Shown here: one piece after another, positions 1 to 7,348 of the stretch
Numbering within the stretch: position 1 is the first letter of the stretch
Layout of the letters: the number at the start of each line of letters is the position of its first letter
Source of the DNA: SPGG2 sp964194625
GTDB lineage: Bacteria > Pseudomonadota > Gammaproteobacteria > Acidiferrobacterales > SPGG2
Direction: 5' to 3'
NCBI GenBank assembly: GCA_964194625.1
Contig: CAXMNC010000050.1
Coordinates: forward strand, 1 to 30,248
DNA length: 30,248 bases
Position numbers and translations under genes: made by a program
Notes under the pieces: model-generated
The model's input: only the letters and a program-made list of their open reading frames with translations
Told to the model about the DNA's origin: nothing
Databases searched by the model: none

Positions 1-112
1 TGAGGGGTCTTGCCCTCCAACTTTGGACACAGCCAAACGTGGTTCGACAGCTTTCTAAGCCTAGTTTGGCTACACACGTTGAAATCGACAATCGGCCCTG
101 GAGGGAACAGCG

Positions 113-457
113 ATGTACACGCGAAGAAGGTTGTCCTTTAGCTGGCTCTGGCTGGGATTGGCGTTGACCATGATTAGTTATGCAGCGACGGCTCAAGTGA
201 ACTGCAACGTCGGTATTAAGTTCTACCCTGATGGTGGCGTAAAGAGCTGCAGTCTTAACGGTAATCATCAGATCTATACGGCCCAAGGAGAAAGACTGAC
301 CTGCGCCGATGGCTACATACTCGTGCAATACCCCGATGGCAAGTTGAAAAGTTGTACCGTAGCAGCACCCGTTAGCTTGAGCGCAGTACGCTGCGACCGG
401 TTAAGCCGGGTGGAGCTTGGCCCGGATGGAACACTCAAGGAGTGTAAACGCCTGTAG
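113..457 (+). CDS. Small secreted protein with three Cys/PDG repeats
   Basis: I do not recognise a named family. The 114-residue product starts with a basic stretch and a hydrophobic segment ending near 'ATAQ', which fits a signal peptide of about 27 residues, so the mature protein is probably periplasmic or extracellular. The mature part holds three related units, each a Cys followed by a short hydrophobic stretch, the core (Y/G)PDGxxK(S/E)C and a second Cys. The cores are YPDGGVKSC, YPDGKLKSC and GPDGTLKEC. Regular Cys pairs suggest disulfides and a small beta-meander repeat fold; that is inference. The ATG is preceded by a good GGAGGG ribosome binding site. The gene stands alone, with no neighbour that suggests a role. 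Confidence 0.7.
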   Translation: MYTRRRLSFSWLWLGLALTMISYAATAQVNCNVGIKFYPDGGVKSCSLNGNHQIYTAQGERLTCADGYILVQYPDGKLKSCTVAAPVSLSAVRCDRLSRVELGPDGTLKECKRL

Positions 458-644
458 ACGGTACGTACGGTGACCGTCGATTTCGCAGATCGTGGCAACA
501 GTGAATTGCCAACCAACTGTGCGGTATAAGACGCTATATATAAGGTATGTGCCGGTATAATGGTATCCAAGATTGGTAAGAATTTCAGTACCTTGCGGTA
601 CAAGGGGCTACAAGGCGGGATTCGCGGAAAGGAAAGTATTCGCA

Positions 645-753
645 CTTGAAAACCGTTGACCCGTAAGGGTCCGGGGGTTCGAATCCCATTGCACATGGAT
701 GTGCAGGTGTCGCGGAGACCATGGATGGGCGAAAGCGACCTCCCTCTCCGCCA
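645..753 (+). pseudogene. Scrambled tRNA-Ser(UGA) remnant
   Basis: Bases 645-687 match the middle and 3' part of a class II tRNA-Ser: anticodon loop CTTGAAA (anticodon TGA), the 3' anticodon stem, a variable arm with stem GACCC/GGGTC, and a T arm with GGTTCGAATCCC. The 5' anticodon strand is not upstream: TCGCA cannot pair with ACCGT. The acceptor 3' strand with discriminator and CCA (TCCCTCTCCGCCA) appears only at 741-753, after 53 intervening bases. Joining 687 to 741 would restore a regular T stem and acceptor. The intervening bases include GGAGACC and a D-arm-like GGGCGAAAGC, and 712-718 can pair with 745-751. This is not a usable tRNA as it stands. It is most simply a relic of integration or rearrangement at a tRNA-Ser gene. 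Confidence 0.6.
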
Positions 754-794
754 TAAAATGTAGCGGGGCCATAGCGCCCCGTTACATTTTATGG
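751..794 (+). terminator. Very strong hairpin, probable terminator
   Basis: The left arm 751-769 and right arm 776-794 form a 19-bp stem with one G-T pair around a 6-base loop. The stem is GC-rich at the loop side and A/T-rich at the base, so the right arm ends in ACATTTTATGG and supplies a short T run. The left arm begins with the CCA end of the tRNA-Ser remnant, so this is probably the original tRNA terminator. The near-symmetry means it could work in both directions. Confidence 0.65.
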
Positions 795-906
795 TCGAGG
801 TGCGGGTGAAACGCCCGAACAGTTGCAGACTGTAGCGGCAGACTGGATCAGGGGGGCGCTGAGAGTAGGCGGTTTACTGTTCGTGACACACATGTGCGGC
901 GTTCTG

Positions 907-915
907 TGCTATAAA
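907..915 (+). promoter_or_regulatory. Possible extended -10 promoter for the SYLF gene
   Basis: TGCTATAAA fits an extended -10 element (TGn followed by a TATAAT-like hexamer) about 45 bases before the ATG of the SYLF gene. No well-spaced -35 hexamer is visible, as expected for extended -10 promoters. This is a motif match only. Confidence 0.3.
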
Positions 916-960
916 TCCCCTGGTAATAAACCTGCTACGACGTTCAAGGAGATACCGAAC

Positions 961-1527
961 ATGAATTTAGTCATACGTGCTGGACTTATTCTTTTAGTCA
1001 TGTCTATGCCTTTTACTCAGGCCTGGGCCGACAAATACCAGGACGCCATCAAGGTTTTCAAGGACGCCGGTAGAAGCAGCAGCTTTTTCGGCAACAGCTA
1101 CGGTTACACCATCTTCCCCACCATCGGCAAAGGGGCTATCGTTGTCGGCGCAGCGCATGGCAAAGGTCGGGTTTACGCCGCGGGTAAATACGTTGGCGAC
1201 GCCTCCATGACGCAACTGACCCTGGGTTTCCAGTTAGGTGGCCAGGCCTACACCCAGATCATCTTTTTCGAGGACAAGCGCGCGTTCGATGAGTTCACCC
1301 GTGGCAACTTCGAGTTTGGGGCCCAGGCAGAAGCGGTGGCGATTACTGCCGGCGCTTCAGCAGGCGCATCCACCACCGGCAATTCCGCCACCGCCAGCGG
1401 CGGTATGAACAATGCGATCACCAGGGGAGGCTACCACAAGGGAACGGCGGTCTTTACTGTGGCCAAGGGTGGACTGATGTATGAAGCGAGCATCGGTGGG
1501 CAGAAGTTCAAGTATACCGCTAAATAA
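961..1527 (+). CDS. Secreted lipid-binding SYLF (Ysc84/DUF500) domain protein
   Basis: The 188-residue protein has a signal peptide (about residues 1-23, cleavage after TQAWA) followed by a single SYLF domain covering nearly all of the mature chain. Family features include the GYTIFPTIGKGAIVVGAAHG segment, a QLGGQAYTQIIFFED segment, and a Gly/Ala-rich loop before a final KGGLMYEASIGGQKF strand. SYLF domains bind phosphoinositides or acidic lipids; the bacterial secreted members are poorly studied, and a periplasmic or outer-membrane lipid role is inferred. The reading frame stays open upstream to 823, but the ATG at 961 has a clear AAGGAG site and begins the signal peptide, so I chose it. It appears to be a single-gene unit. 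Confidence 0.9.
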   Translation: MNLVIRAGLILLVMSMPFTQAWADKYQDAIKVFKDAGRSSSFFGNSYGYTIFPTIGKGAIVVGAAHGKGRVYAAGKYVGDASMTQLTLGFQLGGQAYTQIIFFEDKRAFDEFTRGNFEFGAQAEAVAITAGASAGASTTGNSATASGGMNNAITRGGYHKGTAVFTVAKGGLMYEASIGGQKFKYTAK

Positions 1528-1540
1528 TTCCGCGCGATCG

Positions 1541-1568
1541 CCCCTGCTGAACCCTGTTCAGCGAGGGG
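1541..1568 (+). terminator. Hairpin after the SYLF gene
   Basis: CCCC-T-GCTGAA pairs with TTCAGC-GA-GGGG around a five-base loop, 13 bases after the SYLF stop codon. There is no T run after it, so it may stabilise the 3' end or terminate weakly. Confidence 0.4.
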
Positions 1569-1733
1569 TATGCTTGGGCGTTAGCTAAGAAGCGCCGCAG
1601 TTAGTATCAACCGCCGCCGGTTTCGTCATCGCCACACCACAGACTTGGTGGGCGAGGCAAATTGCAGGGCTCGTTCTAGAGCTGCGAACAGCGTTGCTTA
1701 AGTATTTTGACGAACGAGCGCTTACGATCGTAA

Positions 1734-2648
1734 GTGCAAGAGATAGACAGTGGCCCGGCCACAAACAAGCGCAGAGAATCTGCTCCTGATCCGAAGTTAA
1801 TCCTCGCAAATAAACTGCCCCTGGTCCTCTTGAAAGACGCAGACTGCGTGCAGTTTCTCCAGTCGGTTTGCCCGCAGCTCCGAATGCGTTGGCCGGGTTT
1901 TCGTAAGGTTCGTCGCCAGGTCTGCAAGAGGGTTGACCGGCGCTTGAAGGAGCTAGGTCTTGCGAGCATCGCTAGCTACTCGTCGTACCTGAGCTTGCAT
2001 CGGGAAGAATGGGAGGTCTTGGATTCTCTCTGCCGGATTTCCATCTCCCGGTTTTGCCGCGATCAGCGCGTCTTCGCATTCCTGACCAAGATTGTTCTCC
2101 CGGACCTTGCGCGAAGGGCGGTGGCCTCGGGGCAAAGCACGTTCCGCTGCTGGAGCGCCGGCTGTGCCTCCGGCGAAGAGCCATACACGCTCTCGCTGCT
2201 ATGGGAGCTCGGCGTGTTCGCCGAGCGCTTACCAGAAATTGCTTTGGACGTCGTGGCGACCGACGCAGACCCGCACTTGCTGCAGCGGGCAGAGAGCGGG
2301 TGTTACCCCTCTAGCAGCTTGAGAGACCTACCTCCGTCATGGATTTCCTCGGCTTTCGAGCGCATTGACGACTCCTATTCGATTCGCGAGCGTTTCCGGC
2401 AAGGCATTCGATTCCTTCGGCAAGACATCAGAAAACAATGGCCGGTGGGACCGTTTCAGCTAATCCTCTGCCGCAACCTCGTTTTCACTTACTTCGAGCC
2501 GGCGCTGCAACGGGAGGTGCTGTTAAAGATGCTACCGAAGCTCGTGGCGGGAGGCGCACTAATCATCGGGCAACGAGAATCGATTCCGCCCGAAATCTTG
2601 GCGCTTGAAGGCTGGAACTCCAGCTTAGGTGTCTATCGCGTTCGGTAA
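1734..2648 (+). CDS. CheR-type protein-glutamate methyltransferase, orphan
   Basis: The 304-residue product has the CheR layout. An N-terminal helical region (about residues 35-115) includes the RISISRFCRD stretch equivalent to the TxxTxFFR segment. A SAM-binding Rossmann fold follows, with CWSAGCASGEEPYTL at 139-153, the acidic Asp in VVATDAD near 177, and the LCRN-x(3)-TYF motif at 245-254. CheR methylates receptor glutamates using SAM. No receptor, CheB or other chemotaxis gene lies nearby, so it may serve a remote array or a non-chemotaxis system. The start is a GTG at 1734 with no clear ribosome binding site; a later start would cut into the N-terminal domain, so the exact start is uncertain. 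It ends 10 bp from the convergent TVP38-like gene. Confidence 0.85.
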   Translation: MQEIDSGPATNKRRESAPDPKLILANKLPLVLLKDADCVQFLQSVCPQLRMRWPGFRKVRRQVCKRVDRRLKELGLASIASYSSYLSLHREEWEVLDSLCRISISRFCRDQRVFAFLTKIVLPDLARRAVASGQSTFRCWSAGCASGEEPYTLSLLWELGVFAERLPEIALDVVATDADPHLLQRAESGCYPSSSLRDLPPSWISSAFERIDDSYSIRERFRQGIRFLRQDIRKQWPVGPFQLILCRNLVFTYFEPALQREVLLKMLPKLVAGGALIIGQRESIPPEILALEGWNSSLGVYRVR

Positions 2649-2658
2649 CTGGTGCGCC

Positions 2659-3357
2659 CTAAGGCTGTTTGTAATTGTGCCACCGCAATCGGTGGAGACG
2701 ATGTACCACTATCCATAGTACAAGCCCCGCGCCCAGCAAGAGCAACCACGCTTGCCAAGGTAGGTGCTCGATTTGATCGCCCATTACTACCATTAGCGTA
2801 GTCAGTGGCAGGATCCCCAGGCCGGTCATCCAGGCAAAGGTCCGCCACGATATCTTAGTAAGGCCCGCCGCGTAGTTGATCAGATTGAACGCGATAACCG
2901 GAATGAAACGACTAAAGAACAACGAACCCGCGCCATAACTTGCCACCCAAGCATCTACGCGCTGCATATTTCTTTCTGTTAGTATTTTGTGAACGAGTGG
3001 GCGGCCCAGCGCGCGCGCCAGGCCGAAGGCAGCAAAGGCACCAAGCATCGCACCCACCCAGGTAATTACTGTGCCCCAAATCGGCCCATAGATCATTCCG
3101 TTGGCAATGGCCACGAGTTCGGCGGGAAACGGGATGAACGAGTGCAACACCATCAGTCCAATCGAAGCGAGCACACCCCAGTAACCGGCTGCGATAATGA
3201 ATTGCTCGATTTCCGACATCGAGACGTGAGGCCACCATTGATACCAATCTGTAGCTTTCGTTAACCCCCCAACCAAGACAAACCCCAGTAACAGCGCGGC
3301 GATGACTGCACCAAGGATTGGCCATACCAGGTGACGCTTCGACGCCTTTGGAGTCAT
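2659..3357 (-). CDS. TVP38/TMEM64 (VTT/DedA-like) membrane protein
   Basis: This 232-residue inner-membrane protein has about six hydrophobic segments. It carries the hallmarks of the SNARE-associated/VTT family: a re-entrant segment with PFPAELVAIANGMIYG at about 76-91, the GAFAAFGLARALGR motif at about 106-119, and the C-terminal segment beginning FFSRFIPVIAFNLINYAAG. VTT proteins are linked to lipid scrambling and membrane homeostasis; the substrate here is unknown. The ATG at 3357 is the only plausible start, but its ribosome binding site is weak. It lies 258 bp downstream of ccoP on the same strand, too far to assume cotranscription. Confidence 0.88.
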   Translation of the reverse strand: MTPKASKRHLVWPILGAVIAALLLGFVLVGGLTKATDWYQWWPHVSMSEIEQFIIAAGYWGVLASIGLMVLHSFIPFPAELVAIANGMIYGPIWGTVITWVGAMLGAFAAFGLARALGRPLVHKILTERNMQRVDAWVASYGAGSLFFSRFIPVIAFNLINYAAGLTKISWRTFAWMTGLGILPLTTLMVVMGDQIEHLPWQAWLLLLGAGLVLWIVVHRLHRLRWHNYKQP

Positions 3358-3615
3358 GTTGTCGGCTCAAAAAATGTTGCTGCGCGGAGTCTGAAACACT
3401 ATAAGGAAATCTTCAGGTGATTCCAAACGTACAAGACCTAGGATAAATGAACAATTGAATTGCGAAAACCCTTACCAATAATACTCTTAGGTACGGACCG
3501 GGTGGGTGACGGCATTCGGCTGAACCATCGTAGGTGTGGATTAGCTCATGACTCCACGTAGGGAGGTGGGGTGCTACTCTGGTGCTAATGGCGTATTCGA
3601 CGCTTTTGGTAGGTC

Positions 3616-4524
3616 TTACTGTTCTCGCTGCTGCGAAAGGCCAAAAACGTAAGCGGTGAGCAGATGTGTGCTCGCTTCGTCTAGGCGGTCCTTGTGGGCC
3701 GGCATCCACCCCTGCCGACCTTGGGAAATGGATTGCATCACCGCAAGCTGGGATCCACCATATAACCAGACATTGTCTGTCAAATTGGGGGCGCCTAGCG
3801 TTGGATTACCTTTACCCTCGGGGCCATGACAGGAAACACATAGTTGCTTGAATTTTTCTTCTCCGGCACGTGCAACGTTCCTGTCTACCTGATGCCGCCC
3901 ACTCAACTTCAGCACATACTCGGTCACGTTGAATACGCCTTCACTGCCCAGCGCAGGGCCCCACGGCGGCATGGCCCCGTTACGCCCGTTCATGATCGTT
4001 TCCTTGATCTCTTTTGGCGTACCACCCCATTGCCAATTGTCGTCTGTAAGATCGGGAAAATGTGAAGCCTGGCCGCGGGCATCAACACCGGGGCAGGTGG
4101 CACAGTTGGTTTTGAACATCCGGCCGGCCGTTCTCATAGCGTCTGCGTCACTGCGCAGTTCATCCATGGACGCTTGCAGCCACTGCTGACGGACAGCACC
4201 GTATTCTTCTTCATACCGTGCCGCACTTTGTTGAAGTTGCCCCCCTTGCGACCATTTCAAAACACCGCGATAACTACCGAGTCCAGGGTATAAAATAAGA
4301 TAACTGACGGTAACGACTAAAAGTGTCAGGATCAACCAAAACCACCATATAGGCGGTGGATTAGTTCCTTCATGCAATGTTTCATCCCAAACATGCGTTT
4401 CGGCCTTCTCGGGTTTGCTGCCCAGGAAGTAAACATTTAAAACCAACCAGGCAAGACCAATCAGGCTGACAACCGTGATGACGGCAATCCAGCCGCCCCA
4501 GAAATCTGTTGGCAGGTCAGCCAT
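3616..4524 (-). CDS. ccoP: Cytochrome cbb3 oxidase subunit III, dihaem cytochrome c, with one altered haem motif
   Basis: CcoP passes electrons from soluble cytochrome c to CcoO in the cbb3 oxygen reductase. The 302-residue product has the FixP N-terminal segment (DFWGGWIA at 7-14), two membrane helices (about 10-35 and 58-80) and two cytochrome c domains. The second has a normal C229-V-S-C-H233 motif and probable ligand Met274. The first reads C141-A-T-C-P145 where the axial histidine is expected, although the surrounding DARG, LTDDNWQWGG and probable ligand Met185 are typical. The codon is CCC at 4090-4092; a CAC codon would restore His. The start at 4524 has an AGGG-type site and overlaps the end of ccoQ; an ATG four codons upstream is less likely. 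Confidence 0.95.
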   Translation of the reverse strand: MADLPTDFWGGWIAVITVVSLIGLAWLVLNVYFLGSKPEKAETHVWDETLHEGTNPPPIWWFWLILTLLVVTVSYLILYPGLGSYRGVLKWSQGGQLQQSAARYEEEYGAVRQQWLQASMDELRSDADAMRTAGRMFKTNCATCPGVDARGQASHFPDLTDDNWQWGGTPKEIKETIMNGRNGAMPPWGPALGSEGVFNVTEYVLKLSGRHQVDRNVARAGEEKFKQLCVSCHGPEGKGNPTLGAPNLTDNVWLYGGSQLAVMQSISQGRQGWMPAHKDRLDEASTHLLTAYVFGLSQQREQ

Positions 4525-4660
4525 TTTCACCCTCATCGTCTAACGGAATTCGTGCTGCATCCTCGATGCTTTTTCTACTAGAACGCAAACACACCCACAC
4601 CACGACACCGATCATAAACAGCATGACCAACATGTCGCCAACAAACAATAAGTACGTCAT
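4517..4660 (-). CDS. ccoQ: Cytochrome cbb3 oxidase small subunit CcoQ
   Basis: This short reading frame encodes 47 residues. It has one membrane helix (about residues 4-24) followed by a basic turn and the tail SIEDAARIPLDDE, which is characteristic of CcoQ/FixQ. CcoQ helps to stabilise the cbb3 complex. Its ATG overlaps the ccoO stop codon (ATGA), and its 3' end overlaps the ccoP start by eight bases, so translation of the three genes is probably coupled. The order N-O-Q-P is the usual one. Confidence 0.9.
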   Translation of the reverse strand: MTYLLFVGDMLVMLFMIGVVVWVCLRSSRKSIEDAARIPLDDEGENG

Positions 4661-5280
4661 TGTTGCCCACCTGCACTTTTGCCTAACATCTGCAGATAGG
4701 CGATCAGCGCATCGAGTTCAGTTTTACCGTCGAGTGCCTCGGTCGCGGTTTTAATATCAGCATCCGAATAGGGGTGGCCGAGCCATCGCAGGGCACGTAT
4801 TTTCTGCTCAATATCGCCATCGGCATCGGCGCTGCGCGATTGTAGCCACGGATATGCCGGCATAATCGAAGCCGGCACAACCGCACGCGGATTCAGCATG
4901 TGCAGTCGATGCCAGACGTCGGTATATTTCCCGCCAATACGATGCAAATCGGGTCCGGTGCGCTTGGAACCCCACAAGAATGGCCGGTCGTAAACAAATT
5001 CGCCCGCACGCGAATATGGGCCGTAACGTTTGACCTCCGCTAGCAACGGACGCACCTGTTGGGAATGACAGACACTGCACGATTCGCGAATGTAGATGTC
5101 ACGTCCCACCAACTCCAACGGCGAGTAGGGTTTAACGCCAGCGATCGGGGTGCTGAGTGATTCCTGAAACAAGCTCGGTAAGATCTGCACCAGACCGCCG
5201 ATAGAGGCCACGAACAAAATGCCAAAGATTAGCAGGCCTGTGTGCTTTTCGAGTCTCTTGTGCAGTGCTAGTAGATTCAT
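4657..5280 (-). CDS. ccoO: Cytochrome cbb3 oxidase subunit II, monohaem cytochrome c
   Basis: The 207-residue product has an N-terminal membrane anchor (about residues 14-36), then a periplasmic cytochrome c domain with an intact C68-S-V-C-H72 motif followed by SQQVRP. The Met ligand is in the SIMPAYPWL segment. CcoO passes electrons from CcoP to the haem b/haem b3-CuB centre of CcoN. The chosen ATG at 5280 overlaps the ccoN stop by one base (TGATG); an in-frame TTG immediately upstream is less likely. Length and motifs are normal for the family. Confidence 0.97.
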   Translation of the reverse strand: MNLLALHKRLEKHTGLLIFGILFVASIGGLVQILPSLFQESLSTPIAGVKPYSPLELVGRDIYIRESCSVCHSQQVRPLLAEVKRYGPYSRAGEFVYDRPFLWGSKRTGPDLHRIGGKYTDVWHRLHMLNPRAVVPASIMPAYPWLQSRSADADGDIEQKIRALRWLGHPYSDADIKTATEALDGKTELDALIAYLQMLGKSAGGQQ

Positions 5281-6728
5281 CAATGTCCACCGCTCTTGGC
5301 CGCAATCGGCGGTGGTGTTACCCGCACCGTCTGGCGATTGAACATAGTCATAAATAGATTTACCGCCATCAACACAGCGCCGGTGAAAAACAGCAATCCA
5401 CCTACCAGGCGCAGTAGGTAATACGGTGACATTGCCTCCATCACCTCGATGAAGCTGTATCTGACTTCACCGAAGTCATCCAGACTAAGCCACAATAGTC
5501 CTTGGGAGATCCCCGCGCCCCACATCGCTAGCACATAGAGCATGATGCCGGCGAGGGCTAACCAGAAATGGACATTTGCCATTGCCCGACTGTGAAGTGG
5601 TTGTCCCATCAGTCTCGGCACCAAGAAATAGTATGTACCGAAAACGATAAGGGCATTCCATCCCAACGCGCCGGAGTGGACATGGCCGATCGTCCATTCG
5701 GTAAAATGGCTAAAGATGTTGACGGTTCTGATCGCCATCATCGGCCCTTCAAAAGTCGCCAGACCGTAAAAGGCCAAAGACAGGACGATGAATTTAAGCG
5801 CTGGATCGGTACGCAACTTCTTCCACGCACCGCTTACCGTCATGATCCCATTGATCATTGTCGCCCACGATGGTGCAAGCAATATCAGACTCATCACCAT
5901 CGCGAGGGACTGCACCCACTCCGGGATGGAGTTGTAATGCAAATGATGTGGCCCGGCCCAAATATAGCTGTATGTAAATGCCCAAAACGCAACCACCGAC
6001 AAACGGTAACTCCATATCGGACGTTCCGCCTGTTTGGGCAAAAAGTAATACATCATTCCTAAGAAGCCGCCGGTCAGCAAAAACCCAACGGCGTTGTGGC
6101 CATACCACCACTGCACAATGGCGTCTTGTGCGCCGGCAAATAGTGAGTAAGACTTTGTTAGACTCACCGGCAACGCCAGGCTGTTGACGACATGCAGCAT
6201 CGCGACAACGATGATGAAGGCGCCGTAAAACCAGTTGGAAACATAGATGGGTGCAATCTTGCGTTTGGCGATGGTGCCAAAGAAGATAACCGCATAGCAT
6301 ACCCAAACAACGGTGATGGCAATGTCGAACGGCCATTCAAGTTCGGCATACTCCTTGCCGCCGTTGTATCCTGCAAGCAGGGATACCCCACCGAGGATCA
6401 AAACAATCTGCCAGCCCCAGAAAACAAACCAGGCTAGTTCGGGTGCAAACAAGCGAACGTGACACGTGCGTTGCACACTGTAGATCGACGTGCCCATCAG
6501 GGCAGAAACGCCAAACCCGAATATCACGACATTGGTGTGCACTGTGCGCAAGCGTCCGAAAGATAGCCACGGTTGTTCAAAGTTCAACGCTGGCCACACC
6601 AATTCAGCGGCAACATAAACGCCGGCCGCCATCCCTAATACAGCCCAAATGATTGAGCACATCGTGAACGCGGTGACGATGCGATCCTCGTAATGCGTAG
6701 GGTGACTGCTGATGGTTGTGGCGGCCAT
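5280..6728 (-). CDS. ccoN: Cytochrome cbb3 oxidase catalytic subunit I
   Basis: CcoN is the haem-copper subunit that reduces O2 to water and pumps protons in the inner membrane. The 482-residue product is a complete polytopic protein. Visible ligands include the low-spin haem b His in RTVHTN (about 64), the CuB His in WWYGHNAVG (about 211), the His pair in WAGPHHLHY (about 261-262) with the preceding Tyr (about 255) that cross-links in this family, and the His pair in IGHVHSGALGWN (about 349/351). The ATG at 6728 lies five bases after the stop of the Yip1 gene. A longer frame to 6770 would overlap that gene and add residues unlike the family. High-affinity oxidases of this type support growth at low oxygen. 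Confidence 0.98.
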   Translation of the reverse strand: MAATTISSHPTHYEDRIVTAFTMCSIIWAVLGMAAGVYVAAELVWPALNFEQPWLSFGRLRTVHTNVVIFGFGVSALMGTSIYSVQRTCHVRLFAPELAWFVFWGWQIVLILGGVSLLAGYNGGKEYAELEWPFDIAITVVWVCYAVIFFGTIAKRKIAPIYVSNWFYGAFIIVVAMLHVVNSLALPVSLTKSYSLFAGAQDAIVQWWYGHNAVGFLLTGGFLGMMYYFLPKQAERPIWSYRLSVVAFWAFTYSYIWAGPHHLHYNSIPEWVQSLAMVMSLILLAPSWATMINGIMTVSGAWKKLRTDPALKFIVLSLAFYGLATFEGPMMAIRTVNIFSHFTEWTIGHVHSGALGWNALIVFGTYYFLVPRLMGQPLHSRAMANVHFWLALAGIMLYVLAMWGAGISQGLLWLSLDDFGEVRYSFIEVMEAMSPYYLLRLVGGLLFFTGAVLMAVNLFMTMFNRQTVRVTPPPIAAKSGGH

Positions 6729-6733
6729 TGCGA

Positions 6734-7348
6734 TTAAATGCCTATTCTCGGCCCGATGCCGTAACTCCACAACATAACGGTAATCCCGAGCAGGGTAACC
6801 AATGCGACTAACAGATAGCCGATGATCGCGGAGGCCATCAACATCCCGCGCTCTGAGTCAGTCTTTAGCACTACCGGCAGCCCCGTGTAGAGCAGATACA
6901 TACTCCAGATAAGCGCCGGCACCAGCACCACGACGTTAAGGAACACGTGCGGATATAGATGCATCACACTACCCATGGTCAGCGGGGCACCGACGACGGC
7001 CATCAAAGCAAAATGAGCACCGAGAGACACGTCCGCGCGATAAGTTGATGCCATCCAACGTGCGATAAATGCAGCACTCAGAAAACCGAAAAAAAGCGCG
7101 CCGAAATAAGCAATGCTAATACCGAGAGTGATATACCAAGGGAAAAAAAGCGGCTCGACAACGCCTAAACGCCAACCAAAGTTCATCGCACCGATGTAGG
7201 CAAAGATCGGCGGTAGGATACCCAACCACAATGCAAAGCCGAAGAATACGCCCGTCGCCGACGGGGAATCCTTGGCAAGCTGTGAGAAAACTGCTTTGGG
7301 CCGAAGAAGCACTCTCGGCATCAACGCAATCGAGAAACTACTAGCCAT
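6734..7348 (-). CDS. Yip1-family (DUF1282-like) membrane protein, first gene of the cco operon
   Basis: The 204-residue product has five predicted membrane segments (about residues 34-52, 70-96, 110-125, 132-152 and 170-195) and an N-terminal segment of the type RVLLRPKAVFSQLAKD, which matches bacterial Yip1/DUF1282 proteins. The molecular function is not known for bacterial members. It is the promoter-proximal gene of the cbb3 operon, five bases before ccoN and downstream of the FNR/ANR box, so it should be produced together with the oxidase. A role in assembling or placing the oxidase is a reasonable guess but has no direct support. The ribosome binding site at the ATG is weak. Confidence 0.82.
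   Translation of the reverse strand: MASSFSIALMPRVLLRPKAVFSQLAKDSPSATGVFFGFALWLGILPPIFAYIGAMNFGWRLGVVEPLFFPWYITLGISIAYFGALFFGFLSAAFIARWMASTYRADVSLGAHFALMAVVGAPLTMGSVMHLYPHVFLNVVVLVPALIWSMYLLYTGLPVVLKTDSERGMLMASAIIGYLLVALVTLLGITVMLWSYGIGPRIGI

Noticed and set aside
31..71. 8-bp inverted repeat AGCCAAAC/GTTTGGCT before the first gene
   Set aside because: Loop of 25 bases and no T run or operator match; too weak to annotate.
626..632. GGAAAGG as a 5' acceptor strand of an intact tRNA-Ser
   Set aside because: Only 12 bases separate it from the anticodon loop, leaving no room for a D arm and anticodon stem.
5568..6062. 164-residue frame antisense to ccoN
   Set aside because: It mirrors a well-supported catalytic subunit and has no recognisable motif.
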